The notes beneath the pieces are model-generated. The model did no database searches and had not been told where the DNA came from. It saw only the letters and a list, made by a program, of their open reading frames with translations. A program made the translations under genes and the position numbers. From Megascapheus bottae (lineage: Eukaryota > Chordata > Mammalia > Rodentia > Geomyidae), in the NCBI GenBank assembly GCA_024803745.1, contig JANJXV010000025.1:19158610-19222609 (forward strand): a DNA stretch of 64,000 nt, written 5' to 3'. This document shows positions 1 through 10,954 of the stretch, piece after piece; position 1 is the stretch's first letter; each line of letters starts with the position of its first letter.

Positions 1-70
1 CTCCTGTTGCACTCAGCTTCACATTTTTGAAGCCTCCATTATGGCCTCTAAAGATGTTCAGTCCTGCCAA

Positions 71-227
71 GTGCCAGTGATTCATGTCTATAATTCTAGC
101 TACTCAAGAGCTAAGAAACACCATATCCAAAATAACCAACAAAAAATCTGGGCTGGAGGCATAGCTCAAGTGGTAGAGAACCAAGTGAACAAGTTTGAGC
201 CCCTGAATCCAAATCCTCAAATCATGG
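71..227 (+). repeat. B1-dID SINE, diverged
   Basis: The left half is readable (a degraded 'gtaatcctagctactca' core near 90-107) and the right half shows 'tagctcaagtggtagag' at about 163. It is heavily mutated, so an old copy. Confidence 0.55.
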
Positions 228-294
228 GGGAAAAAAAAAAATCAGTGAATCCCGTTGTGTGTAATTCTAGAACACAAGGATGGGCCACATATGG

Positions 295-295
<1 letters not shown>

Positions 296-336
<41 letters not shown>
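296..336 (+). repeat. (TG)n microsatellite
   Basis: About 20 uninterrupted TG units abut the tail end of the minus-strand SINE that starts at 337, suggesting growth from that tail. Confidence 0.95.
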
Positions 337-338
<2 letters not shown>

Positions 339-561
339 CCTGTGGCTTGAACTCAGGGCCTGGGCATTGCCCCTGAGCTTTTGTGTGCAAGGCTAGTGCT
401 CTACCACTTGAGACACAGCTCTGTTTCTGGCTTTTTTACTGGATAATTAGAGATAAGTAAGAATCACATGTATTTTCTTCTCTGGGCTGATTTTAACTGC
501 AATCCTCAGATCTCAGCCTCCTGACTGGCTAGGGTTACAGATGTGAACCACAAGCATCCAG
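337..561 (-). repeat. B1-dID SINE
   Basis: Full-length reverse copy: 'cttgaactcagggcctggg' (tail half) at about 346, 'ctctaccacttgag' at about 399, and the B1 half 'tcagatctcagcctcctga' near 507-525. Confidence 0.85.
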
Positions 562-775
562 CAATGCATGGGACTTTTTGACATACTGGCTGAACAGAGC
601 TGGTGGCTTGGTATTGATCAGGTATAGATTTGATTCCCAGCATTCTCTTCATCATGCTTGATTAAGGCAAGTAACTGAAAGGACTCAACTAGACATCACA
701 TATATAGTTTTTCATCTGAAACAGAAAACCCAGCAAAAGCTTGATTAAAGAAAACATAATTTTATTATTCCTATT

Positions 776-882
776 TTTTGTCATGGGGTTTAAACTCTGA
801 GCCTGGACACTGTCCCTGAGATCCTCAGATCTCAGTCTCCTGAGTAGCTAGGATTACAGGTGCGAGCCACCAGTGCTTGGCT
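776..882 (-). repeat. B1-dID SINE, internally deleted
   Basis: The tail half ('gcctggacactgtccctgag') jumps directly to the B1 half ('atcctcagatctcagtctcc') at about 821, so the centre of the element is missing. Confidence 0.75.
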
Positions 883-988
883 TCTATTACATTTTTGACT
901 TAAACTAGTGATCTAACTTGCTGGGAGAATGATCATTGTTTTTCCTTCAGTGGGACTGAGAAAGCTCAATTCAAAAATGCCAGTAACA

Positions 989-1192
989 GGGCTGGGAGTT
1001 TGGCCTAGTGGCAGAGTGCTTGCCTAGCATGCACAAAGACCTGGGTTTGATTGCTCGGTACCACATACATAGAAAAAAGCCAGAAGTGGTGCTGAGGCTC
1101 AAGTGGTAGAGCTCTAGCCTTGAGAAAGTCCAAGGACAGTGCTCAGGCCCTGAGCTCAAGCCCAGGACTGGCAAAAAAAAAAAAAAAAAAAA
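989..1192 (+). repeat. IDL SINE, young subfamily
   Basis: Complete copy beginning 'gggctgggagtttggcctag' and ending in a poly(A) tail at about 1173-1191. Box A and box B-like 'gggtttgattgc' are visible in the first monomer. Near-consensus, so young. Confidence 0.92.
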
Positions 1193-1265
1193 GCTGCCTC
1201 CTTCCTCTCTCTGGCTTCCTGTTTTGCCCAAGTGATTTCTTTTTCTTTTTTGTCTTTTTTTTTTT

Positions 1266-1470
1266 TTTGTGGTCAGTTGTAGGACTCAGTTTTGTGATCA
1301 AAGCTAATGCTCTACCACTTTGAGCCACAGCACAACTTCCAGTTTTCTGGTGGTTAATTGGAGATAAGAGTCTCACAGACCTTCCTCCCTAGGCAGGCTT
1401 TGAACCACCATCTTCAGATCTCAGCCTCCTGAGTAGCTAGGGTTATAGGCATGGACCACCAGCATCCAGT
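1266..1470 (-). repeat. B1-dID SINE
   Basis: Reverse copy with 'gtgctctaccac'-type right half, 'ggtggttaattggagataag' linker at about 1349 and the B1 half to 1470. Confidence 0.85.
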
Positions 1471-2048
1471 GTGATTTCTTGAATAACTTTCTACCTTGAT
1501 ACCATATTGATAAGCAAGTGAATAGACCCTTGCCCTCTAGAAGACTATAGAAACAAAGCAGCGGAGAACTTGAACAGAAGAGAGAATTGATTGCAAAGGG
1601 AAAGGAAAAGGCCACATGGAAGAGTAAGTAGCAGAACCTGGAAATCAATGTGCTTTGGCTCCTGGGGAGAAAGGGGTTTGCCTTTTACCCCTTCTTCCCC
1701 TGAGTCAGATCTACCCCCAGTATCTACTGGTCACATTGATTTATGGGCATGAGTTCAACTAGGCAGGAATAGTTTGGTCCATGTTCCAGGAACTAGAGTC
1801 AGTATGCTAATAAGTACTTAATCAGGAACCGCCTGGCTGGCTTCTGAGAAGGCTAGTTGAAGAATGGCTGTCAGGGCTCAGTATGTAGAGAATCCTAATG
1901 AACCCATCAATAATCGATTACAATCTGTTAACAAGTTAAGCAAAGTTACAAGACATATGATCACTAAACAAAAATCAATTGTATTTAGATTAGAAGTGAA
2001 AAAAATCTAGAAATAAAAGGCAAATAAATTCAAATTACTATCAAAGTG

Positions 2049-2210
2049 GGAGCCAGTGACGAGGCACTCAAGAAGCTGAGATCTAAGGATCAAGATTTGA
2101 AGCCACCCTGAAAGAGTGGCAAAGAATCTAGACTGAAGGTATGGCTTGAGTGGTAGAGCACTAACTATAAGTGGAAAAACAAGAGATCCAAAATTCATGC
2201 CCCTGTACTG

Positions 2211-2211
<1 letters not shown>
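2049..2211 (+). repeat. B1-dID SINE, diverged
   Basis: Starts 'gggagccagtgacgaggcac'; the right half 'gcttgagtggtagagcac' is at about 2143. It runs directly into a CA repeat that replaces the usual A-rich tail. Confidence 0.7.

Positions 2212-2248
<37 letters not shown>
2212..2248 (+). repeat. (CA)n microsatellite
   Basis: A pure CA run at the 3' end of the preceding plus-strand SINE. Confidence 0.95.
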
Positions 2249-2249
<1 letters not shown>

Positions 2250-2250
<1 letters not shown>

Positions 2251-4080
2251 ACAATAGCATCAAAATGATTTAAAGATAGATAAATTTAAGAGAAGAAATA
2301 TAATACTGATGCACTAAAAACTACAAGACATTGGTAAGAGGTCCAGGAGATCTAGATAAATGAAGAGACTGTCTTATGCCCACAGTAAGGAAGTCTAAAT
2401 ATTGCTAAGACTACATATTTCCCAAATTGATCTATATATCCAATTAACTTCCTATCAAAATCACATCTGGATTTTTATTTTTGGTAGAGTTGACAGGATG
2501 GTCCTAAAATTTGTGTGGAAAAGCAAAGAACTCAAAAAAGTCCAAATCACCTTGGGGGAGGGATAACAAAGTAAAAGATTCATATTTCTCCATTTCAAAA
2601 CTTGCTACAATGCTACAACCTCAAAACAATGTGGTATGGGCATAAGAATGGACATATCGACAGTTGTATAGAATGGAAAGACTAGAAAGAAATCTATATG
2701 TCATTACCTACTGATTTTCAACAAGGGTTCTAAAATTATTCTGTAGGGAAAGAATAACCTTATGATTTTTTATAAAAAGGGGTAGAAGAAATGAATATTC
2801 ACACCAATTATGAAGTCAGATTTCTACCTGACAACATACATAAAAATTAGTCAAAATGGATCATTAAATTAAATGTAAGAACTAAAACTGTAAATGTTTT
2901 ATAACACTGAAGAAAGCACAGGAATTAAGTCTACCTGACATGGAATTAGCAAAGATCTCAGCTATGATACCTCACACACAAGCAGCCATTGTGAAAATAA
3001 ACTGGATTCCATTAAAAAAAAAAAAACAAAAACCTATAAAGTGGGCCAGGACTGTGGAAGAGTGCTTGCCTAGCATGCACAAAGCCCTGACTTCAATTCC
3101 TCTGTACCACAAACACAGAAAAAGCCGAAAGTGGCATTGCGGCTTAAGTGGTAGAGCTCTAGTCTTGAGAAACCTCAGACAATGCCCAGGCCCTGAATTC
3201 AAGCCCCCAGGACTGGCAAAGACAACAACAACTTTATAAAGTAAAAGGACCATCTATAGAATAGGATAAATTTTTTGCAAATTATATAACTGATAAATCT
3301 CTAGTGCCCACAATATATCAAGTACTCTTAATAGGAAGAATAAGAAGACAGATAACCCAATTAAAACTTAGGCAAAGAATTTGAATAGACATTTCTTCAA
3401 AGAAGATATATACTTGGCCAATAAGAATGTGGACAAATGCTTGACATCATAAATCATTAGTAAAATGCAAATCCAAACCATAAGATACCATTCTCTCCCC
3501 CTGCCCCTCTAACATGATTATTATAGAAGAGGAAGACAATAATAAATCCTGACAAAGATAGGAAGAAAATAGAAGCTATAACCCTCATGTAAGAATGTAT
3601 TAAGTTTGTGAAGTTTGTCAGTTCCTCAGAGTTAATTAGTATAAAATTATCCATCAATTCACATACAAAAGAATTTAAAACATATATTTTCCAAACACAT
3701 TTCTGTTCACTAAAGCATGATTCATTATAACCAAAAACTATAAATAACCAAATGTCTACCAACTGAGAAATACATGAATTCCGTAATATTATATGAATGA
3801 TATTCTTGTGATGGAATATTGTTCAATCACAAAAGAGGGAATGGAGTACCCTTTGTATGTGCTACAGCATGAATGGACATAAGAAACCTATATTAGGTAA
3901 AAAAAAAAAAAAAGCCAATCACCAAAAAATACTGTATAATTCCATTTGTATGAAATGTGTAAATAATCAAATCCACAGAGACAGAAGGTAAAGTAATGGT
4001 TATAGGGGTAGAGAAATGGAGAATGACTGCTCGTGATTTATTCCAAAATAAAAATTTTGGAATTATTATTATTACTATGT
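2250..4080 (+). mobile_element. L1 retrotransposon 3' fragment (old), split by a SINE
   Basis: Sense-strand remnant of the end of L1 ORF2 and the 3' UTR. At 2445-2560 the text follows the L1 pattern of a 'cctatcaaaat' block followed by 'aaaatttgtgtggaaaagc'. At 2620-2690 it follows 'caaaacaatgtggtatggg ... cataagaatggacatat'. At 3740-3900 it follows the 3' 'atggaatattgttcaatcac' block. The frame is broken throughout, so it is non-functional. An IDL copy interrupts it at 3042-3236. The subfamily was not determined; the 3' end resembles ancient L1M types. Confidence 0.75.
3042..3236 (+). repeat. IDL SINE inserted in the L1 remnant
   Basis: 'gagtgcttgcctagcatgca' at about 3060 and 'tgagaaacctcagacaatgc' at about 3168. 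Its tail is 'gacaacaacaac' and not pure A. It is younger than the L1 it interrupts. Confidence 0.88.
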
Positions 4081-4087
4081 TGCCTAG

Positions 4088-4228
4088 GAATCTTTTTCCT
4101 TCCCTCCCTCCCTCCTGTCCTTCCTCCCTTTTTCCCTCCCTCCCTTCCTTCTTTCCCTCCTTCCTTTTTCTTTCCTTCTTTCTTTTCTCTCTCCTCTTTC
4201 CTCCCTCCTTTCCTTTCTTTGTTTGTTT
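4088..4228 (+). repeat. Polypyrimidine (TTCC/CT)n tract
   Basis: About 140 nt, nearly all C or T, lying against the tail end of the reverse SINE at 4229. Confidence 0.92.
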
Positions 4229-4402
4229 CTTCCAATAGTAGAACTAAGGGCCAGGGTATTGTCCCTGGCTTTTTCACTCAATCCATTTCTGGATTTTTGT
4301 TGGTTAATCTGAGATGAGTGTCACAGACTTTTCTGCCTGGGCTGGCTTTGAACTATATTCCTCAGATATCAACCTCCTACGTAGCTAGGATTATGTTTCT
4401 AA
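4229..4402 (-). repeat. B1-dID SINE
   Basis: Reverse copy; 'ggctggctttgaactatatt' and 'tagctaggattatg' mark the B1 half. The right half is shortened. Confidence 0.75.
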
Positions 4403-4660
4403 ACTCCATTCGATTGCCCACATAAAAAGGTGTTATGTGAATTATTGATGAATGGAAACTAAGATAAAAAGATGTCTTCTTTCGTCTCAGAAACTAATAG
4501 AAACAAACATCCCCATCAGTAGATTTGGTCCTCATTTTAAGATGTCTCAAATTACCTGTGGTGAAGAACTTATTCATTTTGTTTTGTTTCTAATCTATCA
4601 GGGATCTAAACACTTTTGCAAAGTACAATAAAATTAAATTCATAGAAAAATGAAATACAA

Positions 4661-4835
4661 GAGCTGGGAATGTGGCTTAGTGATCAAGTGCTTGCCTAGC
4701 ATACCTGAAGCCCAGGGTTCTATTCCTCTAGTACTACATAAACAGAAAAACCAGAAGCGGTGGAGTACTAGCCTTGAGCCAAAAAAGCTCAGGGACAGTG
4801 TCCACACTCTGAGTTCAAGCCCCAGGACAGCAGAA
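4661..4835 (+). repeat. IDL SINE, older subfamily
   Basis: Starts 'gagctgggaatgtggcttag', the alternative 5' signature, and not 'gagtttggcctag'. Followed by a GA-rich degenerate tail to about 4873. Confidence 0.85.
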
Positions 4836-5156
4836 AGAAGAGGGGAGGAGAGGAAAGGAGAGAGAGGAGGGGGGATTGAAGATGCACAAAATAGAAGCCT
4901 AATGCTTTTTAGCATTAAGCTTCATAGATATACAAATTCTAAGATGGTTTCCAAATGATTTCTTTTAATATGTTTTGTCACTTCAGCAAGAGTGGTAACC
5001 AATAATTTATAGATGGCAACTCAGTCAGTGAAACTTACTGTGAGTAGAACTTACATATACCAATGCCTAATGAACTCTAATAAGAGCCATGAATGCTTGG
5101 GGAGTGGAGGTGGTAAGAGACCTTGAAATAACGAGTATTGTTTTTGTTATTTACAG

Positions 5157-5261
5157 ACCATAATTAATGATGTTGAAACCATCATAGGAGTAACAGAAGA
5201 AAACAAAATAAGATTTGAAGAGCTAAAGTCCAAAGATGTTAAGAAAACATGCCGAACTTGA
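5157..5261 (+). CDS. IQCH: Terminal coding exon, probably of IQCH
   Basis: A pyrimidine-rich tract and 'ttacag' acceptor end at 5156. The following 34 codons are open to TGA at 5259-5261. The other two frames stop within three codons, so the exon must be entered at phase 0. The peptide begins TIINDVETIIGVTEEN and ends LKSKDVKKTCRT; it is charged, helix-like and without a recognisable domain. The product, IQ motif containing H, is a testis-biased protein with a calmodulin-binding IQ motif that would lie upstream of this window. The gene name rests mainly on position: IQCH precedes C15orf61 and MAP2K5 on the same strand in human. The upstream exons are outside the window or not seen. Confidence 0.6.
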   Translation, partial: TIINDVETIIGVTEENKIRFEELKSKDVKKTCRT

Positions 5262-5344
5262 TAAGTAATCCTGAAATAGCTTTCAATTTTAGATCCCAGT
5301 TTAGAGCAAGAAAGAGCAAGATTTCTCTTGCTTTTTGGAATAAA
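5262..5344 (+). other. IQCH: 3' UTR of the terminal exon
   Basis: A short untranslated stretch follows the stop codon, and the canonical poly(A) signal lies within 80 bases. Length and end are inferred from that signal. Confidence 0.55.
5339..5344 (+). promoter_or_regulatory. IQCH: Poly(A) signal AATAAA
   Basis: AATAAA 78 bases after the stop codon, followed by a G-rich 'gtggggg' and then 'gtttgttgtgtttgct', fitting a GU-rich downstream element. Confidence 0.6.
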
Positions 5345-5718
5345 AGTGGGGGAAATTAGTTTGTTGTGTTTGCTAAGAGGTGAATCCAGATGGATTGTAT
5401 TACATTGTAATATTCCTTCTTAAATGTATTAATTAAGAGATCGTATGTTACTCATTAAATCAAAACCTAATGGTGTTTTTACTTGAGAATGCCAACCACT
5501 GTCTTCCTCTTTTCAAGGAAAAGATAATGTGACAGTAAAAGAAAAATGTCACAAGTCTCAATAACACTTGTTCTATAAAATATTCTCCTGTTCCAAAGAA
5601 TAATTAACTCCTGCATTTAAAATATTTAAAGCATAGCCATTGCTATTTGGCAAAATACAAATGTCTTATTTTTCCCCCAAAGAAAACTATGTAAACATTT
5701 AATTCATATACTTGAACT
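5345..5718. other. 3' flank, no feature seen
   Basis: AT-rich single-copy-looking sequence downstream of the poly(A) signal. No repeat or gene recognised. Confidence 0.4.
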
Positions 5719-5931
5719 AAATGCTTGAACTCAGGGCCTGGGCACTATCACTTAGGTTTTTGCTCAAAGCTAGCCCTTTACTACTTGAGCCATAACTCCA
5801 TTTATGGCATTTTGGCTGTTAATTGGAGGTCAGAGTCTCATGGACTTTTCTGCCTGAGCTGGCTTCAAACCACAATCTTTAAATCTCTCCTGAGTAACTA
5901 GGATTCCAGGTGTGAGCCACAGGTGCCCAAA
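5719..5931 (-). repeat. B1-dID SINE
   Basis: Full reverse copy: 'cttgaactcagggcctgggc' at about 5731 and 'ccaggtgtgagccacaggtg' at the B1 end. Confidence 0.85.
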
Positions 5932-6205
5932 CTACTGCATGGATTTTGAAAGGTGATTATCATTCACTGTACTTTCATTGTACTATTTGCTATTATCGCC
6001 ATTCTTCAGGTAGGAAAAGCCAACATCTAGTTAGCATCCGAATGTGTCTAGGTGGCAGTGTCTGCTCTTAGTGTAGGATACAGTGTAATCAAGCCCTCTA
6101 GCTTCAATGAACATTGTATTCTCTAGTTCTCCATTTAAGCCAATATAGGATTGTCACAAGCTGAACTCAACAGTATCTTTTACGAGGCATTTTTTTATGT
6201 GGATG

Positions 6206-6404
6206 TGTGCCTGGTTGGGGGTTTGAACTCAGGGCCTGGGCACTGTCCCTTGGCTTTTTTGCTCAAAGCTGGTGCTCTGCCACTTGAGTCACAGCTCCAC
6301 TTCTGGCTTTTTGATGGTCAACTGGTGAGAAAATTTTCAAAGGAGATCTCAGATCTCAGCCTCATGAGTAGACAAGATTACAGGAGTAAGCCACCGGTAC
6401 TGAG
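6206..6404 (-). repeat. B1-dID SINE, with linker deletion
   Basis: The right half is intact, but after 'gatggtcaactgg' the B1 part is shortened and mutated ('tgagaaaattttcaaagg') before 'agatctcagcctcatgag'. Confidence 0.82.
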
Positions 6405-7087
6405 CTTAAAAGGCAAATTATGAAGTAATACAGTGGTGACTCAATCCACATTTGCTTCATAATCACCTCAAAATAGTTTCACATGAGCCAGCTTTGCTGC
6501 AGAGTGAAATACACAAGGTGTAACACCTAAGGTGTTCAATTTTTGAAGAAGGACCTTTGTGTTTTAAAAATACTGGATGTGTTGGGAAAAGGAAGAATAT
6601 CTTTTACCTATGGAATTCCAATCCTCTCTAAACTGTGTTCCAGCTACAGACTGAAAGTCTCTGCCTAGATCAGCCCTTTCTCTCCATAGCTGAGAATACA
6701 TTAATTAGCCAGGTTTCCTGCCTGGGTCAGGTATGGAATGACCTCTTTTTCTTGCCCAATCTCTAATCCCTACGAGGGGCCTACTGGCCAGACACTTGAC
6801 AGATAGGAAGTACTTCCTACCCATTAGAGATGTGCTTTTATTGAAGCCAGAACAACATAAGGTCCAAGAGACTCATTAGTTCCCTGGCACACTCATGTCC
6901 TAAGAGTAAATGGAACCCTCTGTCTCCTTATGGCTCTCATCTGCTCTGGACTTGAACAGAAAACTCTCTGTTTTGTTCGGCACAGCAGTGCATCATTCCC
7001 GTGGTGAAAACCCTCTGCTTAGCAGTCCCAAAGTGTTAAATCCTTCCAGGAAGAAAAGGTATATTGTTGTTGGTGGTGTTTTGTTCT
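6405..7087. other. Intergenic, no gene or known repeat seen
   Basis: Single-copy-looking DNA. Short reading frames here lack codon structure or splice support. Confidence 0.4.
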
Positions 7088-7307
7088 TTGTGCCTGTCCT
7101 GGGGCTTGAACTCAGGACTTGGGTGCTGTCCCTGAGCTTTACTGCTCAAATTTAGCATTTTACCACTAGAACCACAGCTCTCCCATCTCTGGCTCTTTGT
7201 TGGTTAATTGTAGATAAAAGACTCTCCTGCTCAGGCTGGCTTTGAACCATGACTCTCAGATTTCAGACTCCTTAGTAGCTACAATTATAAGCTGATGCCT
7301 GGCTTAG
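7088..7307 (-). repeat. B1-dID SINE
   Basis: Complete reverse copy with several transitions, for example 'tagctacaattataagc' in the B1 half. Confidence 0.83.
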
Positions 7308-7387
7308 GGAAGGTTATTTTTCTGCAGTGGCTGGGAGGTGGGGAGATTTCTTAGTTTTTTTTCTAGGGTTTGGAAGTTTCTTGATCT

Positions 7388-7481
7388 TGTCTTGGGTGCT
7401 GTCCCTGACCTTTTTTTGCTCAAGGCTAGTGCTCTGCTACATGAGCTTTTTGGTGGTTAATTGGAAGTAAGAGTCTCATTG
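7388..7481 (-). repeat. B1-dID SINE, first piece of a split copy
   Basis: Carries the tail half and the 'ggtggttaattggaagtaag' linker, then breaks off at 'gtctcat'. The remaining B1 half resumes at 7684. Confidence 0.75.
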
Positions 7482-7511
7482 TTACTAAGCAACACATTTT
7501 TTAAAAGTCTC

Positions 7512-7606
7512 AGGAAACGGAGCCGTGGTTCAAAGTGGTAGAGTGTTAACCATGAGCAAAATGGCACAGAGACAGGGCCCAGGCCCTGAGTTCAAGCCCT
7601 ACAACT
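7512..7606 (+). repeat. ID-like right monomer inserted in another SINE
   Basis: Only the right half ('gtggttcaaagtggtagagt' to 'ttcaagccctacaactgac') is present, in opposite orientation to the split host SINE. Confidence 0.75.
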
Positions 7607-7686
7607 GACGAGGGAGACAGAGACAGAGACAGAGACACAAACAGACAGAGAGAGGCAAAGACAGAGAGAGGCAGGGAGACAGAGGT
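7607..7686 (+). repeat. (GAGACA)n-type simple repeat
   Basis: Irregular GAGACA/GACAGA units grow from the tail of the inserted monomer and end just before the host SINE resumes. Confidence 0.88.
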
Positions 7687-7756
7687 CTCATGGACTTTCC
7701 TGATCTCAGCCTCCTGAGTAGCTAAGATTATAGACATGAGCCACTGTCTTTCAGCT
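7684..7756 (-). repeat. B1-dID SINE, second piece of the split copy
   Basis: Resumes with 'gtctcatggactttcctg', repeating the 'gtctcat' seen at the break at 7475-7481; this may be the target-site duplication. Confidence 0.72.
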
Positions 7757-7870
7757 ATGGAGAAGTGTTTGATGTGGTGTCTTTATTAAAAAGCCTGAGC
7801 TTTAAGCTGTTGGCAATAGTAAAATGAGCCCATTCACCAGAAATATATTTTGTACATGTGCCAATGCTGT

Positions 7871-8091
7871 GTGTGTGCCAGTACTGGGGCTTAAACTTGG
7901 GGACTGGGCTGTGTCCCTTAGCTTTTTCCACTAAAGGCTGATACTCTTCCAGCTGAGCCACAGCTCCATTTATGGCTTTTTGGTAGTTAATTGAAGAGAG
8001 TCACATGGCCTCTCCTCCCAGCTTCAAATTGCAATATTGGGTTCTCTGCCTCCAGCGTTGTTAGGATTACAGGTATAAGCTTCTACACTCA
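7871..8091 (-). repeat. B1-dID SINE, diverged
   Basis: Reverse copy; 'gccagtactggggcttaaac' at the tail end, degraded B1 half with 'taggattacaggtataagc'. Confidence 0.78.
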
Positions 8092-8228
8092 GACTCGACC
8101 ATTTCACCCACATTATTGGCTACTCACACGATGCCGTTTGCCTCATTTGCACATGTCATTACCATCTGCCACCAAAGACATGTTTCAAGGTCAGGTTTTC
8201 TACCCAGCCTCACTCACTTTTCTTTTCT

Positions 8229-8421
8229 TCCAGTCCTTGAACTCTGGGCTTGAGTTCAGGGCCTGAGCACTGTCCTTGGACTTTCTCAAGGCTAGAGCTC
8301 TACCACTTGAGTCTCAGCACCACTTCCGGCTTTTTTCTATGTATGTGGTTCCGAGGAATCGAACCCGGGTCTCCATGCATGCTAGGCAAGCACTTTAACC
8401 ACTAGGCCAAACTCCCGGCCC
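8229..8421 (-). repeat. IDL SINE, young subfamily
   Basis: Complete reverse copy. The box B region 'aatcgaacccgggtctc' and the 5' end 'ggccaaactcccggcc' are nearly consensus. Confidence 0.93.
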
Positions 8422-8807
8422 CTGGCCCTACTTTTCATTTGCTTTTTTTTCACTCTCTTTCATTAGGAGATGATCAGGCAGGATCTCTGCTGAAACACCT
8501 GCAGCTTCAAAACGAAAGACAAAAAAAAATGTATAATGAAACAATCACTTCAAGTAATTAAATGGAAGAAGCCAGAGGACCATATTAAATTAGTGAAATG
8601 TTTTAATTATGGAATATTTGAAAAGAACGGCATAGTCCATTATCTTTTCAGCACATGCATGTTACAAAGATGCTGTACTACTGGTAAACTAAGTTTGAAA
8701 ATATACTTATGTCCATGTACCCAATGTCTAAAATATCCCATAAAGAACTTACTTTTTACTATTTGAAAAAGGAAACTATAATGTTTTTTGGTAAAAAGAG
8801 TTGGAGA
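8422..8807. other. Intergenic, no feature seen
   Basis: AT-rich DNA between two IDL copies; nothing recognisable. Confidence 0.4.
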
Positions 8808-8999
8808 CTCCAGGAGTTTGGCCTAGTGGTAGAGTGCTTGCCTAGCATGGACAAAGACCCAGGTTCGATTCCTTGGTATCACATACATAAAAAAGCTGAA
8901 AACAGTGCTATGGCTCAAGTGGTAGAGCTCTAGCCTTGAGAAAGCCCAAGGACAGGGCTCAGGTCCTGAGTTCAAGCCCCAAGACTGACAAAAAAAAAA
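8808..8999 (+). repeat. IDL SINE, young subfamily
   Basis: 'ggagtttggcctagtggtag' at the start and an A9 tail ending at 8999. Confidence 0.92.
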
Positions 9000-9666
9000 T
9001 CATGATGTTACCACAACTCATAGAGACTGGGAAAGACAATAAGAGACACAGATCATGGAATTGAGGTTTGGTACCTCAGCGGCCTGAAGTCTTCCTCCAG
9101 CTAAGGGGCCTGCAGGGAACTATTTTACAAGATATTTATTGAGTAGGGTACAGGTGCATACACAGAAAGTGAAGTCACAAACACCAATCATGTGATACAA
9201 TCTTCATGTGGTATAATTTTACTCATGTGATAAATAACTTTTTTTATCTTAAGAATCAGGTGTAAGCAGAAAATGACTTATGGTTAGCACAGATTTTTGT
9301 CGATCCTCAAGTTCCCAGAAAGTTTTGGTGTGGAAGTAGCCTACACCCAGTAGAGAAATCTGATTTTCCTTCAAGCCAGGACTGGTCATTTTGGGAAACT
9401 CTCAGGGAATTCTAGGAGAAAGCATGCCATCTTCCCAATCCTTTTGGGTCTCACAGCTCAGCTTTTGGGGACTCTCACATAATGTGAGTTTTTCTCAGGA
9501 AGTTCTGGAGTAAATACATTGAACAGTGGCATTATTTTTGATCAAGAGATATTACCCATTGCTTAATGTTAAATGTTTGCAACTGTTGAAGAAACAAATT
9601 ATCGTAACCACTTATGATTATTGGGAAAACATGTCTTTTACTGCAGAATCCCTTTTTGCTTGTCTG
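9000..9666. other. Intergenic, no feature seen
   Basis: Mixed-composition DNA with no repeat or exon that I recognise. Confidence 0.4.
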
Positions 9667-9872
9667 TGCTGGTATTGAGGCAACTCAAAAGGCTGAGATC
9701 TGAGGATTGTCGTTCAAAGCCAGCCCAGGCAGGAAAGTCTGTGAGACTCTTACTTCCAATTAACCAGCAAAAAGCTAGAAGTGAAGATGTGGCTTAAGTG
9801 ATAGAGCACCCATCTTGAGCAAAAATAGTTCAGGGACAGCACCCAGGCCCTGAGGTTAAGGCTCAACACCAG
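9667..9872 (+). repeat. B1-dID SINE, 5' truncated
   Basis: Begins inside the B1 half ('actcaaaaggctgagatctg') and keeps a full right half to 'aggctcaacacc'. Confidence 0.82.
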
Positions 9873-10159
9873 CTGAACATCTTCCAGTGAGCAAAGCAAA
9901 GACAGATGCTTCTTCCCTCTCAACCTCTACCCTCCCATTATCTTGGCAAACTTAATTTATAGTTTTCCAGATAAGATTTACTATGATTACTCCATTTAAA
10001 GAGTTGAACAAATGTGTGCTATGCACATTAAAGCCAGAGGAACAGTAAAATAAAACTAATGAACATTTACATTTTGGAAAATATAATTAATGTATGCTTG
10101 AGAAATTTTGAAAGATAAACATTTAAGTGTTAAAATACTTATTACCTTCCCCACAGGGA

Positions 10160-10255
10160 CAGGGCTGGGAATTAATGAGATAACAAATGTAAAGTGCTTT
10201 GAGCTCTTTAGAAGAAAGGTGTCAGATGAATACAAATGATTATTAATTGTTAAAA
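10160..10255 (+). repeat. CR1/L3-type LINE 3' end
   Basis: 'gggaattaatgagataacaa', 'tgtaaagtgctttgagctct' and 'gaaaggtgtcagatgaatac' follow the end of ancient L3/CR1 elements. A degraded, mammal-wide relic. Confidence 0.55.
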
Positions 10256-10426
10256 CTATCAGATGGTTACTAATATATTACTTATGATAAAATACATGTT
10301 TTAATCCTTAAAAATAAAATGTTTGCAATTATTAGGATGACATAGCTGAAATAATGTCCCGGATTCCTCCTTGGCTTGTTTGTATCATGTGGAGTCCTAT
10401 CTTGGGTTTTGTTTGTGTTTTATTTT

Positions 10427-10625
10427 TTGGTGCTGGTAACCAGGGCTTGAACTAGGGGCCTGGGCACTGTCCCTGGGCTGTTCCACTCAAAGCTAATGGT
10501 TTTCTTGGTGGTTAATTGGAGATGAGAACTGCATGGACTTTCCTAGCCTGGCTGGCTTCAAACTGAGATCCTCAGATCTTAGCCTCCTGAGTGGCTAGAA
10601 TTACATGCCAGAGCCACCAGCATCC
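10427..10625 (-). repeat. B1-dID SINE
   Basis: Reverse copy that lacks part of the right monomer between 'actcaaagctaatgg' and 'ttttcttggtggttaattgg'. Confidence 0.83.
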
Positions 10626-10954
10626 TAGATAAGTGACAGATCTTTAAGAAGTAGAGTCCAGTGAAAGGTAATCAGGTCATCAGAACAGCGAAGAAGATTC
10701 ATGTAGTTCTGTAAAGACCAGATTAGTTTGTGCAAGAGTAGGTTGTTATAAAGAAGGCTTGATCTCTCTATAAGTAGCCGTGTCCCCTTCCAATTCTCTG
10801 AAATGTGTGACACAGCCAGTGCAGCTCCTGTCAGATGCATGCACCTTGTCAATTGGACTTTTGGGCCAACAAAATCATGTGTCAACGACACTCATCTTTA
10901 CAAAGAAATCAGCCTCAGGGGTTTTTGTCGATGTTGGTGGTAGTGGTAGCAGTC

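Larger units (their letters stand above)
1..5156 (+). other. IQCH: Intron (3'-most) of the gene ending at 5261
   Basis: This region lies upstream of a splice acceptor at 5155-5156 and contains no second exon that I can recognise. It holds SINEs, an L1 remnant and microsatellites, listed separately. The stretches 570-775, 1471-2048 and 4403-4660 show no recognisable feature. Assignment as an intron rests on the acceptor and on conserved gene order, so it is inference. Confidence 0.5.

Noticed and set aside
1010..1075. tRNA gene from the box A/B motifs in IDL copies
   Set aside because: The monomers do not fold into a complete cloverleaf with an acceptor stem by eye, and they repeat dozens of times with A-tails, so they are SINEs.
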